From assembly GCF_001886735.1 (NCBI RefSeq), contig NZ_CP018076.1, positions 1,364,001-1,428,000 of the forward strand: a stretch of 64,000 bases of DNA, in the 5' to 3' direction. Numbering within the stretch: the first letter of the stretch is position 1; each line of letters opens with the position of its first letter. The notes under the pieces were generated by a model that did not search any database, was not told where the DNA came from, and was given only the letters and a program-made list of their open reading frames with translations. This stretch comes from Sulfitobacter alexandrii (GTDB lineage Bacteria > Pseudomonadota > Alphaproteobacteria > Rhodobacterales > Rhodobacteraceae). Positions 10,231 to 20,264 of the stretch are shown here, piece by piece. The translations under genes and the position numbers were made by a program.

Positions 10231-10568
10231 CGAAGACCCGAAACAGCGTACTGGCGCTGCTCTGCGCCGCCCTGGTCGCGGGCTGCTCCGACAACGAGAA
10301 CCGCTTTGCCTTCGACGGCAAGTACTTCCGCACGAAGGTCAAGAAGGTGGATCGGCAGCGCGACGAATTCACCGCCACGGTGCGCGGTGTCTCGCAATCC
10401 TTCGAGGGCGCGCGCGGTGCGGTGCTGCATGCGGCGAACGGATATTGCGTCAGCACCTACGGCAGTTCCGATATCGACTGGGTCGTCGGGCCGGACACCC
10501 CTGCGGATCAGCTGCGCATCGTCGACGACACGCTGACGTACCGCGGCACCTGTCCGCAGGCGCAGTAG
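10227..10568 (+). CDS. Small lipoprotein, function unknown
   Basis: 113 residues. The N-terminus is a lipoprotein signal peptide: basic MTKTRNS, a hydrophobic core, then lipobox LVAGC (Cys about residue 20). The mature part is small and mixed alpha/beta, with two further Cys (NGYCVS and RGTCPQ) that could form a periplasmic disulfide. It starts within the methyltransferase stop (ATGA), so the two are probably co-translated. I recognise no family; it is expected at the periplasmic face of a membrane. Confidence 0.65.
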   Translation: MTKTRNSVLALLCAALVAGCSDNENRFAFDGKYFRTKVKKVDRQRDEFTATVRGVSQSFEGARGAVLHAANGYCVSTYGSSDIDWVVGPDTPADQLRIVDDTLTYRGTCPQAQ

Positions 10569-10671
10569 GGACATGGGCTGAAACCTGCGGATCATGGCCG
10601 TCCGCCACGGTGGTTATTGCATATCAGGGCGATTTTCCCCACGTGTCGGACGGTTTCCAAAGGAGAACACT

Positions 10672-11073
10672 ATGCGTTTGATGATGACCGCCCTGTTGGG
10701 CCTCGGCCTGCTGGCCGCCCCCGTATCCGCAAAGCCGCCGCTGCGCGAAGTGGCGGCGATCGATGATGCCCTGCTGGACGTGGGCATCGCCGATGCCATC
10801 CGCGATCATTGTCCCACGATCGAGGCGCGGCTCATCAAGGCGACCGCGTTTCTGTGGCGGCTGAAGGGTCAGGCGAACGACCTCGGCTATACCGACGCCG
10901 AAATTGACGCCTATCGCAAAAGCGATGCGGAAAAAGAGCGGCTGAAGGCCAGGGGGCGGGCGTTTTTCAAGGCGAGGGGGGTCGATACTTCCGATCCGCA
11001 AAGCTATTGTGCGCTCGGACTCGAAGAGATTCAAAAACAGAGCCGGATCGGTTCGTTACTGAGAGCAAAGTGA
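10672..11073 (+). CDS. DUF5333-family secreted protein
   Basis: 133 residues. A signal peptide ([20 protein letters not shown], cleavage after about residue 20) precedes a helical domain with two Cys (DHCPTIEAR and SYCALG), a likely disulfide. This fits DUF5333, a Rhodobacteraceae family that sits next to nuoG. AAAGGAG (10659-10665) is well placed before the ATG at 10672. The gene ends 4 nt before nuoG. Expected location is the periplasm, on the opposite side from the NuoG subunit, so any role with complex I would be indirect. Confidence 0.75.
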   Translation: MRLMMTALLGLGLLAAPVSAKPPLREVAAIDDALLDVGIADAIRDHCPTIEARLIKATAFLWRLKGQANDLGYTDAEIDAYRKSDAEKERLKARGRAFFKARGVDTSDPQSYCALGLEEIQKQSRIGSLLRAK

Positions 11074-11077
11074 ACCT

Positions 11078-13093
11078 ATGAGCGACCTGCGCAAGATCAT
11101 CATTGATGGCAAGGAAATCGAAACCGATGGCGCGATGACGCTCATCCAGGCGTGCGAGCAAGCGGGGATCGAGATCCCGCGTTTCTGCTATCACGAGCGG
11201 CTTTCGATCGCCGGCAACTGCCGCATGTGTCTGGTGGAGGTCGTGGGCGGCCCGCCGAAGCCGGCGGCAAGCTGCGCGATGCAGGTCAGGGACCTGCGCC
11301 CGGGGCCGGAAGGTCAGCCGCCGGTGGTCAAGACGAATTCGCCGATGGTGAAGAAGGCCCGCGAGGGGGTGATGGAGTTCCTGCTCATCAACCACCCGCT
11401 CGACTGTCCGATCTGCGACCAGGGCGGCGAATGCGACCTGCAGGATCAGGCGATGGCCTACGGGGTCGATTTCTCGCGCTACCGTGAACCCAAGCGGGCG
11501 ACCGAAGACCTCGATCTCGGGCCGCTGGTGGGCACGCACATGACGCGCTGCATCTCCTGCACGCGCTGCGTGCGTTTCACGACCGAGGTCGCGGGCGTGC
11601 ACAAGATGGGGCAGACCGGCCGCGGCGAGGATGCCGAGATCACCAGCTACCTTGGCGAGACACTGGACAGCAACCTGCAGGGCAACATCATCGACCTCTG
11701 CCCGGTGGGCGCGCTGGTCAGCAAACCTTACGCCTTTACCGCGCGTCCCTGGGAACTGACCAAGACCGAATCCATCGACGTGATGGATGCACTGGGATCG
11801 AACATCCGGGTGGATACGAAGGGCCGCGAAGTGATGCGGATCCTGCCGCGCAACCATGACGGCGTGAACGAGGAATGGATCTCGGACAAGACCCGCTTTG
11901 TCTGGGACGGCCTGCGCCGTCAACGTCTGGATACCCCCTATATTCGCGAGAACGGCAAGCTGCGCAAAGCCGAGTGGCCCGAGGCGCTGGCGGCGGCGGC
12001 CGCCGCGATGAAGGGCAAAAAGGTCGCCGGTCTGGTCGGCGATCTGGTGTCGGTCGAGGCGGCCTATGCCTTGAAACAGCTTGTCGAAGGGCAGGGCGGT
12101 ATCGTCGAATGCCGCACCGACGGGGCCAAGCTGCCCGCGGGCAACCGCTCGGCCTATGTCGGAACGGCGACGATCGAGGATATCGACACGGCCAAGGCGA
12201 TCCTTCTGGTCGGCACCAACCCCGCGGTCGAAGCGCCGGTGCTGAACGCGCGCATCCGCAAGGCGTGGACGCGGGGGGCGAATGTCGGCCTGATCGGCGA
12301 GGCGGGCGATCTGACCTATGACTATCATCACGTGGGCACCGGGCCGGATGCTTTCGCGGGGCTCGACGACAGCGGCTTCGATCCCGCCACCGACGGGCCG
12401 TCGCTGGTCATCGTCGGGCAGGGCGCGCTTGCCCGTGACGACGGCGACGCGGTTCTGGCGCAGGCGATGGCCGTGGCGGAGAAATCGCAGGCCAAATTGC
12501 TGATCCTTCACACCGCCGCGTCGCGCGTCGGCGCGATGGATGTCGGCTGCACGGCCGAGGGCGGGATCGCCGACGCGCTCAAGGCCGATGTGATCTACAA
12601 CCTCGGGGCGGACGAGGGCGACATCCCCGCCGGACCCTTCGTGATCTATCAGGGCAGCCACGGCGACCGGGGCGCGCACCGCGCCGACATCATCCTGCCG
12701 GGTGCGGCCTATACCGAGGAATCGGGCCTGTTCGTGAATACCGAAGGCCGCCCGCAGGTCGCGCAACGCGCCAGCTTTGCCCCCGGTCAGGCCAAGGAAA
12801 ACTGGGCCATCCTGCGCGCCCTGAGTGCCGAGATGGACGCGACGCTGCCGTTCGATTCCCTTGCGGCCCTGCGCCGGGCGTTGGTGGATGCGGTGCCCCA
12901 TCTGGGTGACGTGGACATGGTGGCCGAGAACGACTGGCAGCCGCTTGAGCGAGGCGAGTTCGACAGCGCACCTTTCGGGGCGGCGATTGCCGACTTCTAC
13001 CTGTCCAATCCGATCGCGCGGGCCAGCCAGCTGATGGCCGAGCTGTCGGCCAATGCGGCGGCCCGTCGGGCCAATCCCATGGCGGCGGAGTGA
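11078..13093 (+). CDS. nuoG: NADH-quinone oxidoreductase subunit G
   Basis: 75-kDa subunit, 671 residues, carrying the electron chain from the flavin module. The ferredoxin-like N-terminus binds [2Fe-2S] N1b (C37, C48, C51, C66). [4Fe-4S] N5 uses H106, C110, C113 and C119 ([14 protein letters not shown]). N4 uses C158, C161, C164 and C208 ([16 protein letters not shown]). No Cys set for the extra N7 cluster of E. coli is seen, as in the mitochondrial type. The rest is the degenerate molybdopterin-oxidoreductase domain. The stop overlaps the GTG of the next gene. Confidence 0.96.
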   Translation: MSDLRKIIIDGKEIETDGAMTLIQACEQAGIEIPRFCYHERLSIAGNCRMCLVEVVGGPPKPAASCAMQVRDLRPGPEGQPPVVKTNSPMVKKAREGVMEFLLINHPLDCPICDQGGECDLQDQAMAYGVDFSRYREPKRATEDLDLGPLVGTHMTRCISCTRCVRFTTEVAGVHKMGQTGRGEDAEITSYLGETLDSNLQGNIIDLCPVGALVSKPYAFTARPWELTKTESIDVMDALGSNIRVDTKGREVMRILPRNHDGVNEEWISDKTRFVWDGLRRQRLDTPYIRENGKLRKAEWPEALAAAAAAMKGKKVAGLVGDLVSVEAAYALKQLVEGQGGIVECRTDGAKLPAGNRSAYVGTATIEDIDTAKAILLVGTNPAVEAPVLNARIRKAWTRGANVGLIGEAGDLTYDYHHVGTGPDAFAGLDDSGFDPATDGPSLVIVGQGALARDDGDAVLAQAMAVAEKSQAKLLILHTAASRVGAMDVGCTAEGGIADALKADVIYNLGADEGDIPAGPFVIYQGSHGDRGAHRADIILPGAAYTEESGLFVNTEGRPQVAQRASFAPGQAKENWAILRALSAEMDATLPFDSLAALRRALVDAVPHLGDVDMVAENDWQPLERGEFDSAPFGAAIADFYLSNPIARASQLMAELSANAAARRANPMAAE

Positions 13094-13473
13094 AAATACC
13101 TGCCGTTCTCGCCGTGATGGTCGTGGGCGCTTGCGAACCGCAGGTGCCCATGGCGTCCGATTTCATCCCCGAATACAAGGGGGTGGAAACGGTGTTGCTG
13201 GACGGCGATCTGGTGCAGTTCAACGTGGCGATGACCAAGGCCCTGAGCACACAGGACGTGGCGGATTACGCGGAATGCGCCGCCGCGCGTTACACCCTGA
13301 TCCGGGGCTACGGATTTGCGCGTCACGTGCGCACAAATGTAGATCAAGAGGGTGGCATCTGGCGGGCGGATGCTGTTTATACGATCTCGCCAAGCTTGCC
13401 ACGGGGCATAAAGACAATCGATGCCGAAGTGACCACGCAGAACTGCGTGGAAAAAGGCATACCGACGGTGTGA
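13090..13473 (+). CDS. Small lipoprotein between nuoG and nuoH
   Basis: 127 residues from a GTG overlapping the nuoG stop (GTGA). A very short signal ([15 protein letters not shown]) ends in lipobox VVGAC at Cys15, so it is probably a lipid-anchored periplasmic or inner-membrane protein. Three more Cys lie in the mature part (AECAAAR, QNCVEKG and the anchor itself). No known family. It ends 6 nt before nuoH, so co-transcription and coupling are likely. It could be an unrecognised accessory factor of complex I. Confidence 0.65.
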   Translation: MKIPAVLAVMVVGACEPQVPMASDFIPEYKGVETVLLDGDLVQFNVAMTKALSTQDVADYAECAAARYTLIRGYGFARHVRTNVDQEGGIWRADAVYTISPSLPRGIKTIDAEVTTQNCVEKGIPTV

Positions 13474-13479
13474 GGGACA

Positions 13480-14520
13480 ATGGCTGACTTCTTTACGAAC
13501 ACGGGGTTGGGGATCGGGCTGCTGGTCACGGGACAGGTCCTTCTGATCCTGCTGCCGCTGCTGCTTTGCCTGGCTTTCCTGATGTACGCCGACCGCAAGA
13601 TCTGGGCCGCCGTGCAGATGCGCCGCGGGCCCAACGTGGTGGGCGTCTTCGGCCTGCTGCAAAGCTTTGCCGACCTTCTGAAATACGTGGTCAAGGAAGT
13701 GGTGATTCCCGCTGGTGCCGACCGGGCGGTGTTCCTGCTCGCCCCGATGGTCAGCCTCGTGATGGCGCTGATTGCCTGGGCGGTGATTCCGTTCAACGAC
13801 GGCTGGGTGCTGTCGGACATCAACGTCGCGATCCTGTACGTGTTCGCCATTTCCTCGCTCGAGGTCTACGGCGTCATCATGGGCGGCTGGGCGTCGAACT
13901 CGAAATATCCGTTTCTCGGCTCGCTGCGCTCCGCCGCGCAGATGATCTCCTACGAGGTGTCGATCGGTCTCATCATCATCGGGGTCATCATCTCGACCGG
14001 GTCGATGAACTTCTCGGCCATCGTCGCGGCGCAGGAAGGGGCCGGAGGCATCTTCAACTGGTATTTCCTGCCGCACTTCCCGATGCTGATCCTTTTCTTC
14101 ATCTCGGCCCTGGCCGAGACGAACCGCCCGCCGTTCGACCTTCCGGAAGCTGAATCGGAACTGGTTGCGGGCTATCAGGTCGAGTATTCATCGACCCCGT
14201 TCCTGCTGTTCATGATCGGTGAACTGGTCGCCGTCGTGCTGATGTGCGCGCTGGTGTCGCTGCTGTTCCTCGGCGGCTGGCTGTCGCCCATCCCGTTCCT
14301 GCCGGACGGGTTCCTGTGGATGTTCCTGAAGATGCTGCTGGTGTTCTTCATGTTCTCCATGGTCAAGGCAATCACCCCGCGCTACCGCTACGATCAGCTG
14401 ATGCGCCTTGGCTGGAAGGTGTTCCTCCCGTTCTCCCTGTTCTGGGTGGTGTTCGTTGCGTTCGCGGCAAAATTCGAATGGTTCTGGGGCATCTACGCCC
14501 GCTGGCCCGTAGGAGGCTGA
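13480..14520 (+). CDS. nuoH: NADH-quinone oxidoreductase subunit H
   Basis: Membrane subunit (346 residues, about eight helices) that forms the quinone entry site and links the peripheral arm to the proton-pumping chain. Signature sequences include [52 protein letters not shown] and [17 protein letters not shown]. It ends 1 nt before the nuoI start. GTGAGGGAC provides the Shine-Dalgarno region. Confidence 0.97.
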   Translation: MADFFTNTGLGIGLLVTGQVLLILLPLLLCLAFLMYADRKIWAAVQMRRGPNVVGVFGLLQSFADLLKYVVKEVVIPAGADRAVFLLAPMVSLVMALIAWAVIPFNDGWVLSDINVAILYVFAISSLEVYGVIMGGWASNSKYPFLGSLRSAAQMISYEVSIGLIIIGVIISTGSMNFSAIVAAQEGAGGIFNWYFLPHFPMLILFFISALAETNRPPFDLPEAESELVAGYQVEYSSTPFLLFMIGELVAVVLMCALVSLLFLGGWLSPIPFLPDGFLWMFLKMLLVFFMFSMVKAITPRYRYDQLMRLGWKVFLPFSLFWVVFVAFAAKFEWFWGIYARWPVGG

Positions 14521-14521
14521 C

Positions 14522-15016
14522 ATGACACAAATCGACTATTCCCGCGCTGCCAAGTACTTCTTGCTGCAGGATTTCGCCAAGGGGTTCGCTCTTGGGTTCA
14601 AGCAGATGTTCCGGCCCAAGGCGACGGTCAACTATCCGCACGAGAAAGGCCCGCTGTCCCCGCGTTTCCGGGGCGAGCACGCCCTGCGCCGCTATCCCAA
14701 TGGCGAGGAACGGTGCATTGCCTGCAAGCTGTGCGAGGCGATCTGCCCCGCGCAGGCCATCACGATCGACGCCGAACCGCGCGAGGACGGCAGCCGTCGC
14801 ACCACGCGTTACGATATCGACATGACGAAGTGCATCTACTGCGGCTTCTGCCAGGAAGCCTGCCCTGTGGACGCCATCGTCGAGGGTCCGAATTTCGAAT
14901 TCAGCACGGAAACGCGCGAGGAGCTGTACTACGACAAGGCGAAGCTTCTTGCCAACGGCGAGCGTTGGGAAGCCGAGATCGCCCGCAACCTCGAGCTGGA
15001 CGCGCCCTACAGATGA
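14522..15016 (+). CDS. nuoI: NADH-quinone oxidoreductase subunit I
   Basis: TYKY-type subunit (164 residues) with two [4Fe-4S] clusters N6a/N6b. The two ferredoxin motifs are [18 protein letters not shown] and [18 protein letters not shown], each CxxCxxCxxxCP. The N-terminal amphipathic region ([20 protein letters not shown]) contacts the membrane arm. AGGAGG lies just before the ATG. The stop overlaps the next gene's ATG (ATGA). Confidence 0.97.
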   Translation: MTQIDYSRAAKYFLLQDFAKGFALGFKQMFRPKATVNYPHEKGPLSPRFRGEHALRRYPNGEERCIACKLCEAICPAQAITIDAEPREDGSRRTTRYDIDMTKCIYCGFCQEACPVDAIVEGPNFEFSTETREELYYDKAKLLANGERWEAEIARNLELDAPYR

Positions 15017-15414
15017 GTGACCCCACCAACCCCTTCGAGGCGATGATGCGCCAGGCCCAGGAGATGGCGAAGTCCTTTCCGGCGATGGATGCGTTTTCGC
15101 CCAAGGTCTTCGAGGCGATGATGGGGACGATGCCGAAGGACATGATGGAAATGATGTTCGGCAACACCATTAACGAGGGTGGACTGGACGCGCGTACGCG
15201 GCTGCTCCTGACGCTCGCCGGGCTGACGATGCAAGGGGCGCAGAACGACGTGGCGGTACGCCAGACCGTCCGCCACGCGCTGGAGGCCGGCGCGACCAAG
15301 CAACACATCACCGAGACGATTGGCCAGATGTCGGTATTCGCCGGCGTGCCCGCCATGAGCCGCGCGCTGGAACTGGCCGGGCAGGTCTGGGACGAAAAAG
15401 AGGAAAAGGAATGA
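15013..15414 (+). CDS. Carboxymuconolactone-decarboxylase-family protein
   Basis: 133 residues. After a Met-rich N-terminus ([14 protein letters not shown]), the core has the AhpD/CMD-like all-helical fold signature: [17 protein letters not shown], then [29 protein letters not shown]. No CxxC redox motif of AhpD is present, so a peroxidase role is not indicated. It is locked between nuoI and nuoJ by 4-nt overlaps on both sides (ATGA). Function in the complex I operon is unknown. Confidence 0.75.
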   Translation: MSDPTNPFEAMMRQAQEMAKSFPAMDAFSPKVFEAMMGTMPKDMMEMMFGNTINEGGLDARTRLLLTLAGLTMQGAQNDVAVRQTVRHALEAGATKQHITETIGQMSVFAGVPAMSRALELAGQVWDEKEEKE

Positions 15415-16013
15415 CTGTCTTTTCATTCTATCTGTTTGCAATCTGCGTGATCGCCGGCGGGCTTTTCACCGTCGTCAGCCGCAATCCCGTGCATTCCGTG
15501 CTCTGGCTGATCCTCGCGTTTCTCAGTTCCGCCGGTCTCTTCGTCCTTCTGGGGGCTGAGTTCGTCGCGATGCTGTTGATCATCGTCTACGTCGGCGCGG
15601 TCGCGGTGCTGTTCCTGTTCGTCGTGATGATGCTGGATGTCGACTTTGCGCAGCTCAAGGCGGAGATGGCCAAGTACATGCCGCTCGCGCTGCTGATCGG
15701 GCTGGTCATCCTGATGCAGTTCGTCATGGCCTTCGGTGTCTGGGAAAGCAACGAGGCCGCCGAGGGTCTGCGCACGCAGGTGACCAACCCGGATCTCTAC
15801 AACACCGAGGCGCTGGGGCTCATCCTTTACGATCAGTACTTCCTGCTGTTCCAGCTTGCGGGCCTGATCCTGCTGGTCGCCATGATCGGCGCGATCGTTC
15901 TGACGCTGCGCCATCGCACCGACGTCAAGCGGCAGGACGTGGTTGCCCAGATGATGCGCGACCCGGCCAAGGCGATGGAACTGCGGGATGTGAAACCGGG
16001 GCAGGGGCTTTGA
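15411..16013 (+). CDS. nuoJ: NADH-quinone oxidoreductase subunit J
   Basis: Membrane subunit (200 residues, five helices). The family marks are [20 protein letters not shown] near the start and the helix-3 segment [26 protein letters not shown] with the pi-bulge involved in coupling. It overlaps the preceding gene by 4 nt; the tail ([18 protein letters not shown]) is hydrophilic. A possible tiny gene begins within its stop. Confidence 0.96.
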   Translation: MTVFSFYLFAICVIAGGLFTVVSRNPVHSVLWLILAFLSSAGLFVLLGAEFVAMLLIIVYVGAVAVLFLFVVMMLDVDFAQLKAEMAKYMPLALLIGLVILMQFVMAFGVWESNEAAEGLRTQVTNPDLYNTEALGLILYDQYFLLFQLAGLILLVAMIGAIVLTLRHRTDVKRQDVVAQMMRDPAKAMELRDVKPGQGL

Positions 16014-16084
16014 AACCGGGCGTCGCCATCGCGGTGGCGACAGCCATCGTGGTCGGCGTCCTTGTGGCCAACGGATACTTTTGA
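16010..16084 (+). CDS. Candidate 24-residue single-helix membrane peptide (first of two)
   Basis: A TTG overlapping the nuoJ stop (TTGA) opens a 24-residue frame starting [16 protein letters not shown] and consisting almost wholly of one hydrophobic helix, ending NGYF. Such a start depends on coupling to nuoJ, as there is no separate ribosome site beyond the GGGGC run. It could be chance, but a second peptide of equal length and character follows directly. Low confidence without translation data. Confidence 0.35.
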   Translation: MKPGVAIAVATAIVVGVLVANGYF

Positions 16085-16101
16085 CGGATAGGCGGATAGC
16101 A

Positions 16102-16176
16102 ATGTCCAGAAACACAATCGTGGTGCTGATAATCGTCCTGATCGTCGCGATCGGCGGCTACGGATTTATCGGCTGA
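16102..16176 (+). CDS. Candidate 24-residue single-helix membrane peptide (second of two)
   Basis: ATG at 16102 starts a 24-residue peptide (MSRNTIVVLIIVLIVAIG ending GYGFIG): polar/basic N-terminus, one strongly hydrophobic helix, aromatic end, as in bona fide small membrane proteins. It lies 17 nt after the first tiny frame and 75 nt before nuoK. No strong Shine-Dalgarno is present (GGCGGATAG). Mitochondrial complex I has several single-helix supernumerary subunits, which makes a similar role conceivable but unproven. Confidence 0.45.
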   Translation: MSRNTIVVLIIVLIVAIGGYGFIG

Positions 16177-16251
16177 GCGGCGGGTTCCCGGTGGAACTCG
16201 GGACCGTGAAAGACTAGAAGCCCGGCAACAGGGCGCGAGACGAGGGACGAC

Positions 16252-16557
16252 ATGATCGGACTTGAACATTACCTGACGGTGGCGGCGACGCTGTTCGTCA
16301 TCGGCATCTTCGGGCTATTCCTGAACCGCAAGAACGTGATCATCCTGCTGATGAGCATCGAGCTCATGCTGCTGGCGGTGAACATCAACTTCGTCGCTTT
16401 CTCGAGCTTCCTCGGTGACCTCGTCGGGCAGGTCTACACGCTCTTCGTGCTCACGGTCGCGGCGGCCGAAGCGGCGATCGGTCTCGCGATCCTTGTGTGC
16501 TTCTTCCGCAATCGCGGGACGATCGCGGTCGAAGACGTCAACATGATGAAGGGCTGA
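16252..16557 (+). CDS. nuoK: NADH-quinone oxidoreductase subunit K
   Basis: Antiporter-like small subunit (101 residues, three helices) of the membrane arm. The conserved helix-2 Glu is in [15 protein letters not shown], and the helix-3 Glu in [23 protein letters not shown] lies 4-5 nt before the ATG. It ends 5 nt before nuoL. The preceding 75 nt has an imperfect hairpin (GGTTCCCG with CGGGACC) of unknown role. Confidence 0.96.
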   Translation: MIGLEHYLTVAATLFVIGIFGLFLNRKNVIILLMSIELMLLAVNINFVAFSSFLGDLVGQVYTLFVLTVAAAEAAIGLAILVCFFRNRGTIAVEDVNMMKG

Positions 16558-16562
16558 GGATC

Positions 16563-18689
16563 ATGGAAACCGTTCTCCTTTTCGCTCCGCTCGTCGGTTC
16601 GCTCATCTGCGGCTTTGGCTGGAAGATCATCGGCCAGCCCGCCGCGCAGTGGACGGCCACCGGGCTTCTGTTCCTGTCCGCCATCCTGTCCTGGATCGTC
16701 TTTCTGGGTTTCGAAGGCCCGACCGAGCATATCGCGATCATGCGGTTCATCGATTCCGGCAGCCTGACCACCGACTGGTCGATCCGGCTGGACCGGCTGA
16801 CGGCCATCATGCTGATCGTGGTCACAACCGTGTCCAGCCTCGTGCACCTGTATTCCTTCGGCTACATGGCGCATGACGAGAACTTCAGGGATACCGAGCA
16901 ATACCGCGCCCGGTTCTTTGCCTACCTGTCGTTCTTCACCTTCGCGATGCTGATGCTGGTGACCTCCGACAACCTCGTGCAGATGTTCTTCGGCTGGGAA
17001 GGGGTTGGCGTCGCGTCCTACCTGCTGATCGGCTTCTACTATCGCAAACCCAGCGCCAATGCCGCGGCGATCAAGGCGTTCGTGGTGAACCGGGTGGGTG
17101 ACTTCGGCTTTGCGCTCGGCATTTTCGCCCTGTTCCTGATGACGGACAGCATACGCTTCGACGATATCTTTGCCGCAGCACCCGACCTCGCGGATCAGAC
17201 CATCGGCTTCCTCTGGACCAACTGGAACGCCGCGAACCTGATTGCCTTCCTGCTGTTCATCGGCGCGATGGGCAAGTCGGCACAACTGTTCCTGCACACG
17301 TGGCTTCCTGACGCCATGGAAGGCCCGACCCCGGTGTCGGCGCTGATCCACGCCGCGACGATGGTGACGGCGGGTGTCTTCCTCGTCTGCCGGATGTCGC
17401 CGCTGATGGAATTCGCCCCGCAGGCGATGACCTTTGTCACCGTGATCGGCGCGACGACGGCTTTCTTCGCCGCAACCGTGGGCCTCGTGCAGACCGACAT
17501 CAAGCGCGTGATCGCCTATTCGACCTGTTCGCAGCTCGGCTACATGTTCGTGGCCGCCGGTGTGGGCATGTATTCGGCCGCGATGTTCCACCTGTTCACG
17601 CACGCCTTCTTCAAGGCGATGCTGTTCCTTGGGGCGGGGTCGGTGATCCATGCCATGCACCACGAGCAGGACATGAACAACTACGGCGGCCTGCGCAAGA
17701 AGATCCCCTATACCTACGCCGCCATGATGATCGGGACGCTGGCGATCACTGGTGTCGGCATCCCGCTTACCCACATCGGCTTCGCGGGCTTCCTGTCCAA
17801 GGACGCGATCATCGAAAGTGCCTGGGGTGGCGGTTCGATGTACGGCTTCTGGCTGCTCGTGGTCGCCGCGGCGATGACCAGCTTCTACAGCTGGAGGCTG
17901 ATCTTCCTGACCTTCCACGGCAAGCCGCGCGGGGACAAGCACACGCACGATCATGCGCACGAAAGCCCCATGGTCATGCTGGTCCCGCTGGGTGTGCTGG
18001 CGCTGGGGGCGGTCTTCTCGGGGATGCTGTGGTACGGCAGCTTCTTCGGGCACGCCGACGAGGTGGCCGAATTCTACGACATCCCGCTGGCAGAGGCCGC
18101 CGCACAGGGTGACGACCACGCCGAAGGCGCGGAAGACAGCGGCGTAACCGGACCGGTCGATGGCGACCATGGCGCCGGCGCCGTGATCGAAGGAGAGCAG
18201 GGCGCGGAACACCACTATGCCTTTGGTGGCGCGCCGGGCGAAGGGGCGCTGTACTTCGGGCCCGACAACCACGTGCTCGAGGCCGCGCACGAGGCGCCGG
18301 TCTGGGTCAAGGTCAGTCCGTTCATCGCGATGCTTCTCGGCCTGCTGATGGCGCTGTGGTTCTACATCTGGAACCCCGCGCTGCCCGGTCGTCTGGCCGC
18401 GAACCAGCAGCCGCTCTACCAGTTCCTGCTGAACAAGTGGTACTTCGACGAGATCTATGACGCGATCTTTGTCCGTCCCGCCAAGGCCCTTGGCCGCTTC
18501 CTGTGGAAGCGCGGGGATGGCAGCGTGATCGACGGCACCCTGAACGGTGTCGCGATGGGCTTTGTCCCCTGGCTCACACGGCTCGCCGGTCGGGCGCAGT
18601 CGGGTTACATCTTTACCTATGCCTTTGCCATGGTGATCGGGATCGCGGTTCTGGTCACATGGATGACGATGACCGGAGGGTCCCACTGA
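16563..18689 (+). CDS. nuoL: NADH-quinone oxidoreductase subunit L
   Basis: Distal proton-pumping, Mrp-antiporter-like subunit (708 residues). Marks are [43 protein letters not shown] with the key Glu, [26 protein letters not shown] with the channel Lys region just before it, and the long C-terminal lateral helix region. Residues 505-560 or so form an Ala/Gly/His/Glu-rich soluble insertion. ATG 16563 follows GAGGATC; a start at 16497 would lie inside nuoK. The stop shares one base with nuoM. Confidence 0.97.
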   Translation: METVLLFAPLVGSLICGFGWKIIGQPAAQWTATGLLFLSAILSWIVFLGFEGPTEHIAIMRFIDSGSLTTDWSIRLDRLTAIMLIVVTTVSSLVHLYSFGYMAHDENFRDTEQYRARFFAYLSFFTFAMLMLVTSDNLVQMFFGWEGVGVASYLLIGFYYRKPSANAAAIKAFVVNRVGDFGFALGIFALFLMTDSIRFDDIFAAAPDLADQTIGFLWTNWNAANLIAFLLFIGAMGKSAQLFLHTWLPDAMEGPTPVSALIHAATMVTAGVFLVCRMSPLMEFAPQAMTFVTVIGATTAFFAATVGLVQTDIKRVIAYSTCSQLGYMFVAAGVGMYSAAMFHLFTHAFFKAMLFLGAGSVIHAMHHEQDMNNYGGLRKKIPYTYAAMMIGTLAITGVGIPLTHIGFAGFLSKDAIIESAWGGGSMYGFWLLVVAAAMTSFYSWRLIFLTFHGKPRGDKHTHDHAHESPMVMLVPLGVLALGAVFSGMLWYGSFFGHADEVAEFYDIPLAEAAAQGDDHAEGAEDSGVTGPVDGDHGAGAVIEGEQGAEHHYAFGGAPGEGALYFGPDNHVLEAAHEAPVWVKVSPFIAMLLGLLMALWFYIWNPALPGRLAANQQPLYQFLLNKWYFDEIYDAIFVRPAKALGRFLWKRGDGSVIDGTLNGVAMGFVPWLTRLAGRAQSGYIFTYAFAMVIGIAVLVTWMTMTGGSH

Positions 18690-20251
18690 TGGACACGCAT
18701 CTTCTTTCCATCATCACCTTCCTGCCGGCCTTTGCGGCGCTTGTCCTGGCGGTGTTCCTGCGGGGCGACGACGCGGCCGCGGCCCGCAACGCCAAGTGGC
18801 TGGCGATGATCACCACCTCGGTGACCTTCGTCATATCGCTGTTCGTCCTGTTCGAGTTCGATCCCGCCAACACAGGCTTCCAGTTCGTCGAGGAGTCGGA
18901 ATGGCTGCTTGGCATGACCTACCGGCTGGGGGTCGACGGCATCTCGGTCCTGTTCGTGATGCTGACCACCTTCATGATGCCGCTGGTCATCGCGGCAAGC
19001 TGGAACGTCGAAACACGGGTCAAGGAATACATGATCGCCTTCCTCGTGCTCGAGACCCTGATGCTGGGTGTCTTCATGGCGCTGGACCTGATCCTGTTCT
19101 ACCTCTTCTTCGAGGCGGGGCTGATCCCGATGTTCCTGATCATCGGGATCTGGGGCGGGGCCAACCGGATCTATGCCAGCTTCAAGTTCTTTTTGTACAC
19201 CTTCCTCGGCTCGGTTCTGATGCTGGTGGCGATGGTGGCGATGTACACCGACGCCGGCACCACATGCATCGGGGCCTGCGACGTGAGCCTGCTGAACCAT
19301 ACCTTCGCCTCCGACACCTTCAGCGTGCTGGGCGTCCAGGTGATCGGCGGGATGCAGACCCTGATGTTCATCGCCTTCTTTGCCAGCTTCGCTGTCAAGA
19401 TGCCGATGTGGCCGGTGCACACGTGGTTGCCCGACGCGCACGTTCAGGCGCCCACGGCCGGCTCCGTGGTGCTGGCGGCGATCCTGCTCAAGATGGGTGG
19501 ATACGGCTTCCTGCGGTTTTCGCTGCCGATGTTCCCGGTAGGGTCGGAGGTGCTGACACCGCTGGTGCTGTGGATGAGCGCCATTGCCATCGTCTATACC
19601 TCGCTGGTCGCGCTTGTTCAGGAAGACATGAAAAAGCTGATCGCCTATTCGTCGGTCGCGCACATGGGCTTTGTCACAATGGGCATTTTCGCCGCGAACC
19701 AGCAGGGCGTTGACGGGGCGATCTTCCAGATGGTCAGCCACGGCTTCATCTCGGGCGCGCTGTTCCTCTGCGTCGGCGTGATCTACGACCGGATGCACAC
19801 CCGCGAGATCGACGCCTACGGGGGTCTGGTGAACCGGATGCCGGCCTATGCGCTGATCTTCATGCTGTTCACGATGGCGAACGTGGGCCTGCCTGGCACA
19901 TCGGGTTTCGTGGGCGAATTCCTGACCTTGATGGGCACGTTCCAGGTGAACACCTGGGTTGCCGCGGTGGCGACAACCGGCGTGATCTTCTCGGCAGCCT
20001 ACGCGCTCTGGCTGTACCGCCGGGTGGTGATGGGCGACCTGATCAAGGAAAGCCTGCGGTCGATCACCGACATGACCGCACGGGAGAAGTGGATCTTCGC
20101 GCCTCTCGTCGTGATGACGCTCCTGCTCGGGGTCTACCCGTCCCTTGTGCTGGACATGATCGGGCCTTCCGTCGCCGCGCTTGTTGAAAATTATGACCTC
20201 GCGCTGGAGGCGGCAGGGACCGCCGTCCAGACCGCCGAAGTGTCGAACTAA
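18689..20251 (+). CDS. nuoM: NADH-quinone oxidoreductase subunit M
   Basis: Central antiporter-like pump subunit (520 residues, about 14 helices). Characteristic segments are [37 protein letters not shown] with the conserved Glu, [35 protein letters not shown] and [20 protein letters not shown] lies about 9 nt upstream of the ATG, which shares its A with the nuoL stop (TGATG). Confidence 0.97.
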   Translation: MDTHLLSIITFLPAFAALVLAVFLRGDDAAAARNAKWLAMITTSVTFVISLFVLFEFDPANTGFQFVEESEWLLGMTYRLGVDGISVLFVMLTTFMMPLVIAASWNVETRVKEYMIAFLVLETLMLGVFMALDLILFYLFFEAGLIPMFLIIGIWGGANRIYASFKFFLYTFLGSVLMLVAMVAMYTDAGTTCIGACDVSLLNHTFASDTFSVLGVQVIGGMQTLMFIAFFASFAVKMPMWPVHTWLPDAHVQAPTAGSVVLAAILLKMGGYGFLRFSLPMFPVGSEVLTPLVLWMSAIAIVYTSLVALVQEDMKKLIAYSSVAHMGFVTMGIFAANQQGVDGAIFQMVSHGFISGALFLCVGVIYDRMHTREIDAYGGLVNRMPAYALIFMLFTMANVGLPGTSGFVGEFLTLMGTFQVNTWVAAVATTGVIFSAAYALWLYRRVVMGDLIKESLRSITDMTAREKWIFAPLVVMTLLLGVYPSLVLDMIGPSVAALVENYDLALEAAGTAVQTAEVSN

Positions 20252-20264
20252 AAGGACCGACGCG

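Noticed and set aside
16434..18686. 750-codon minus-strand frame opposite nuoL
   Set aside because: Composition is His/Gln/Arg-rich shadow of a membrane protein gene; no motif or ribosome site.
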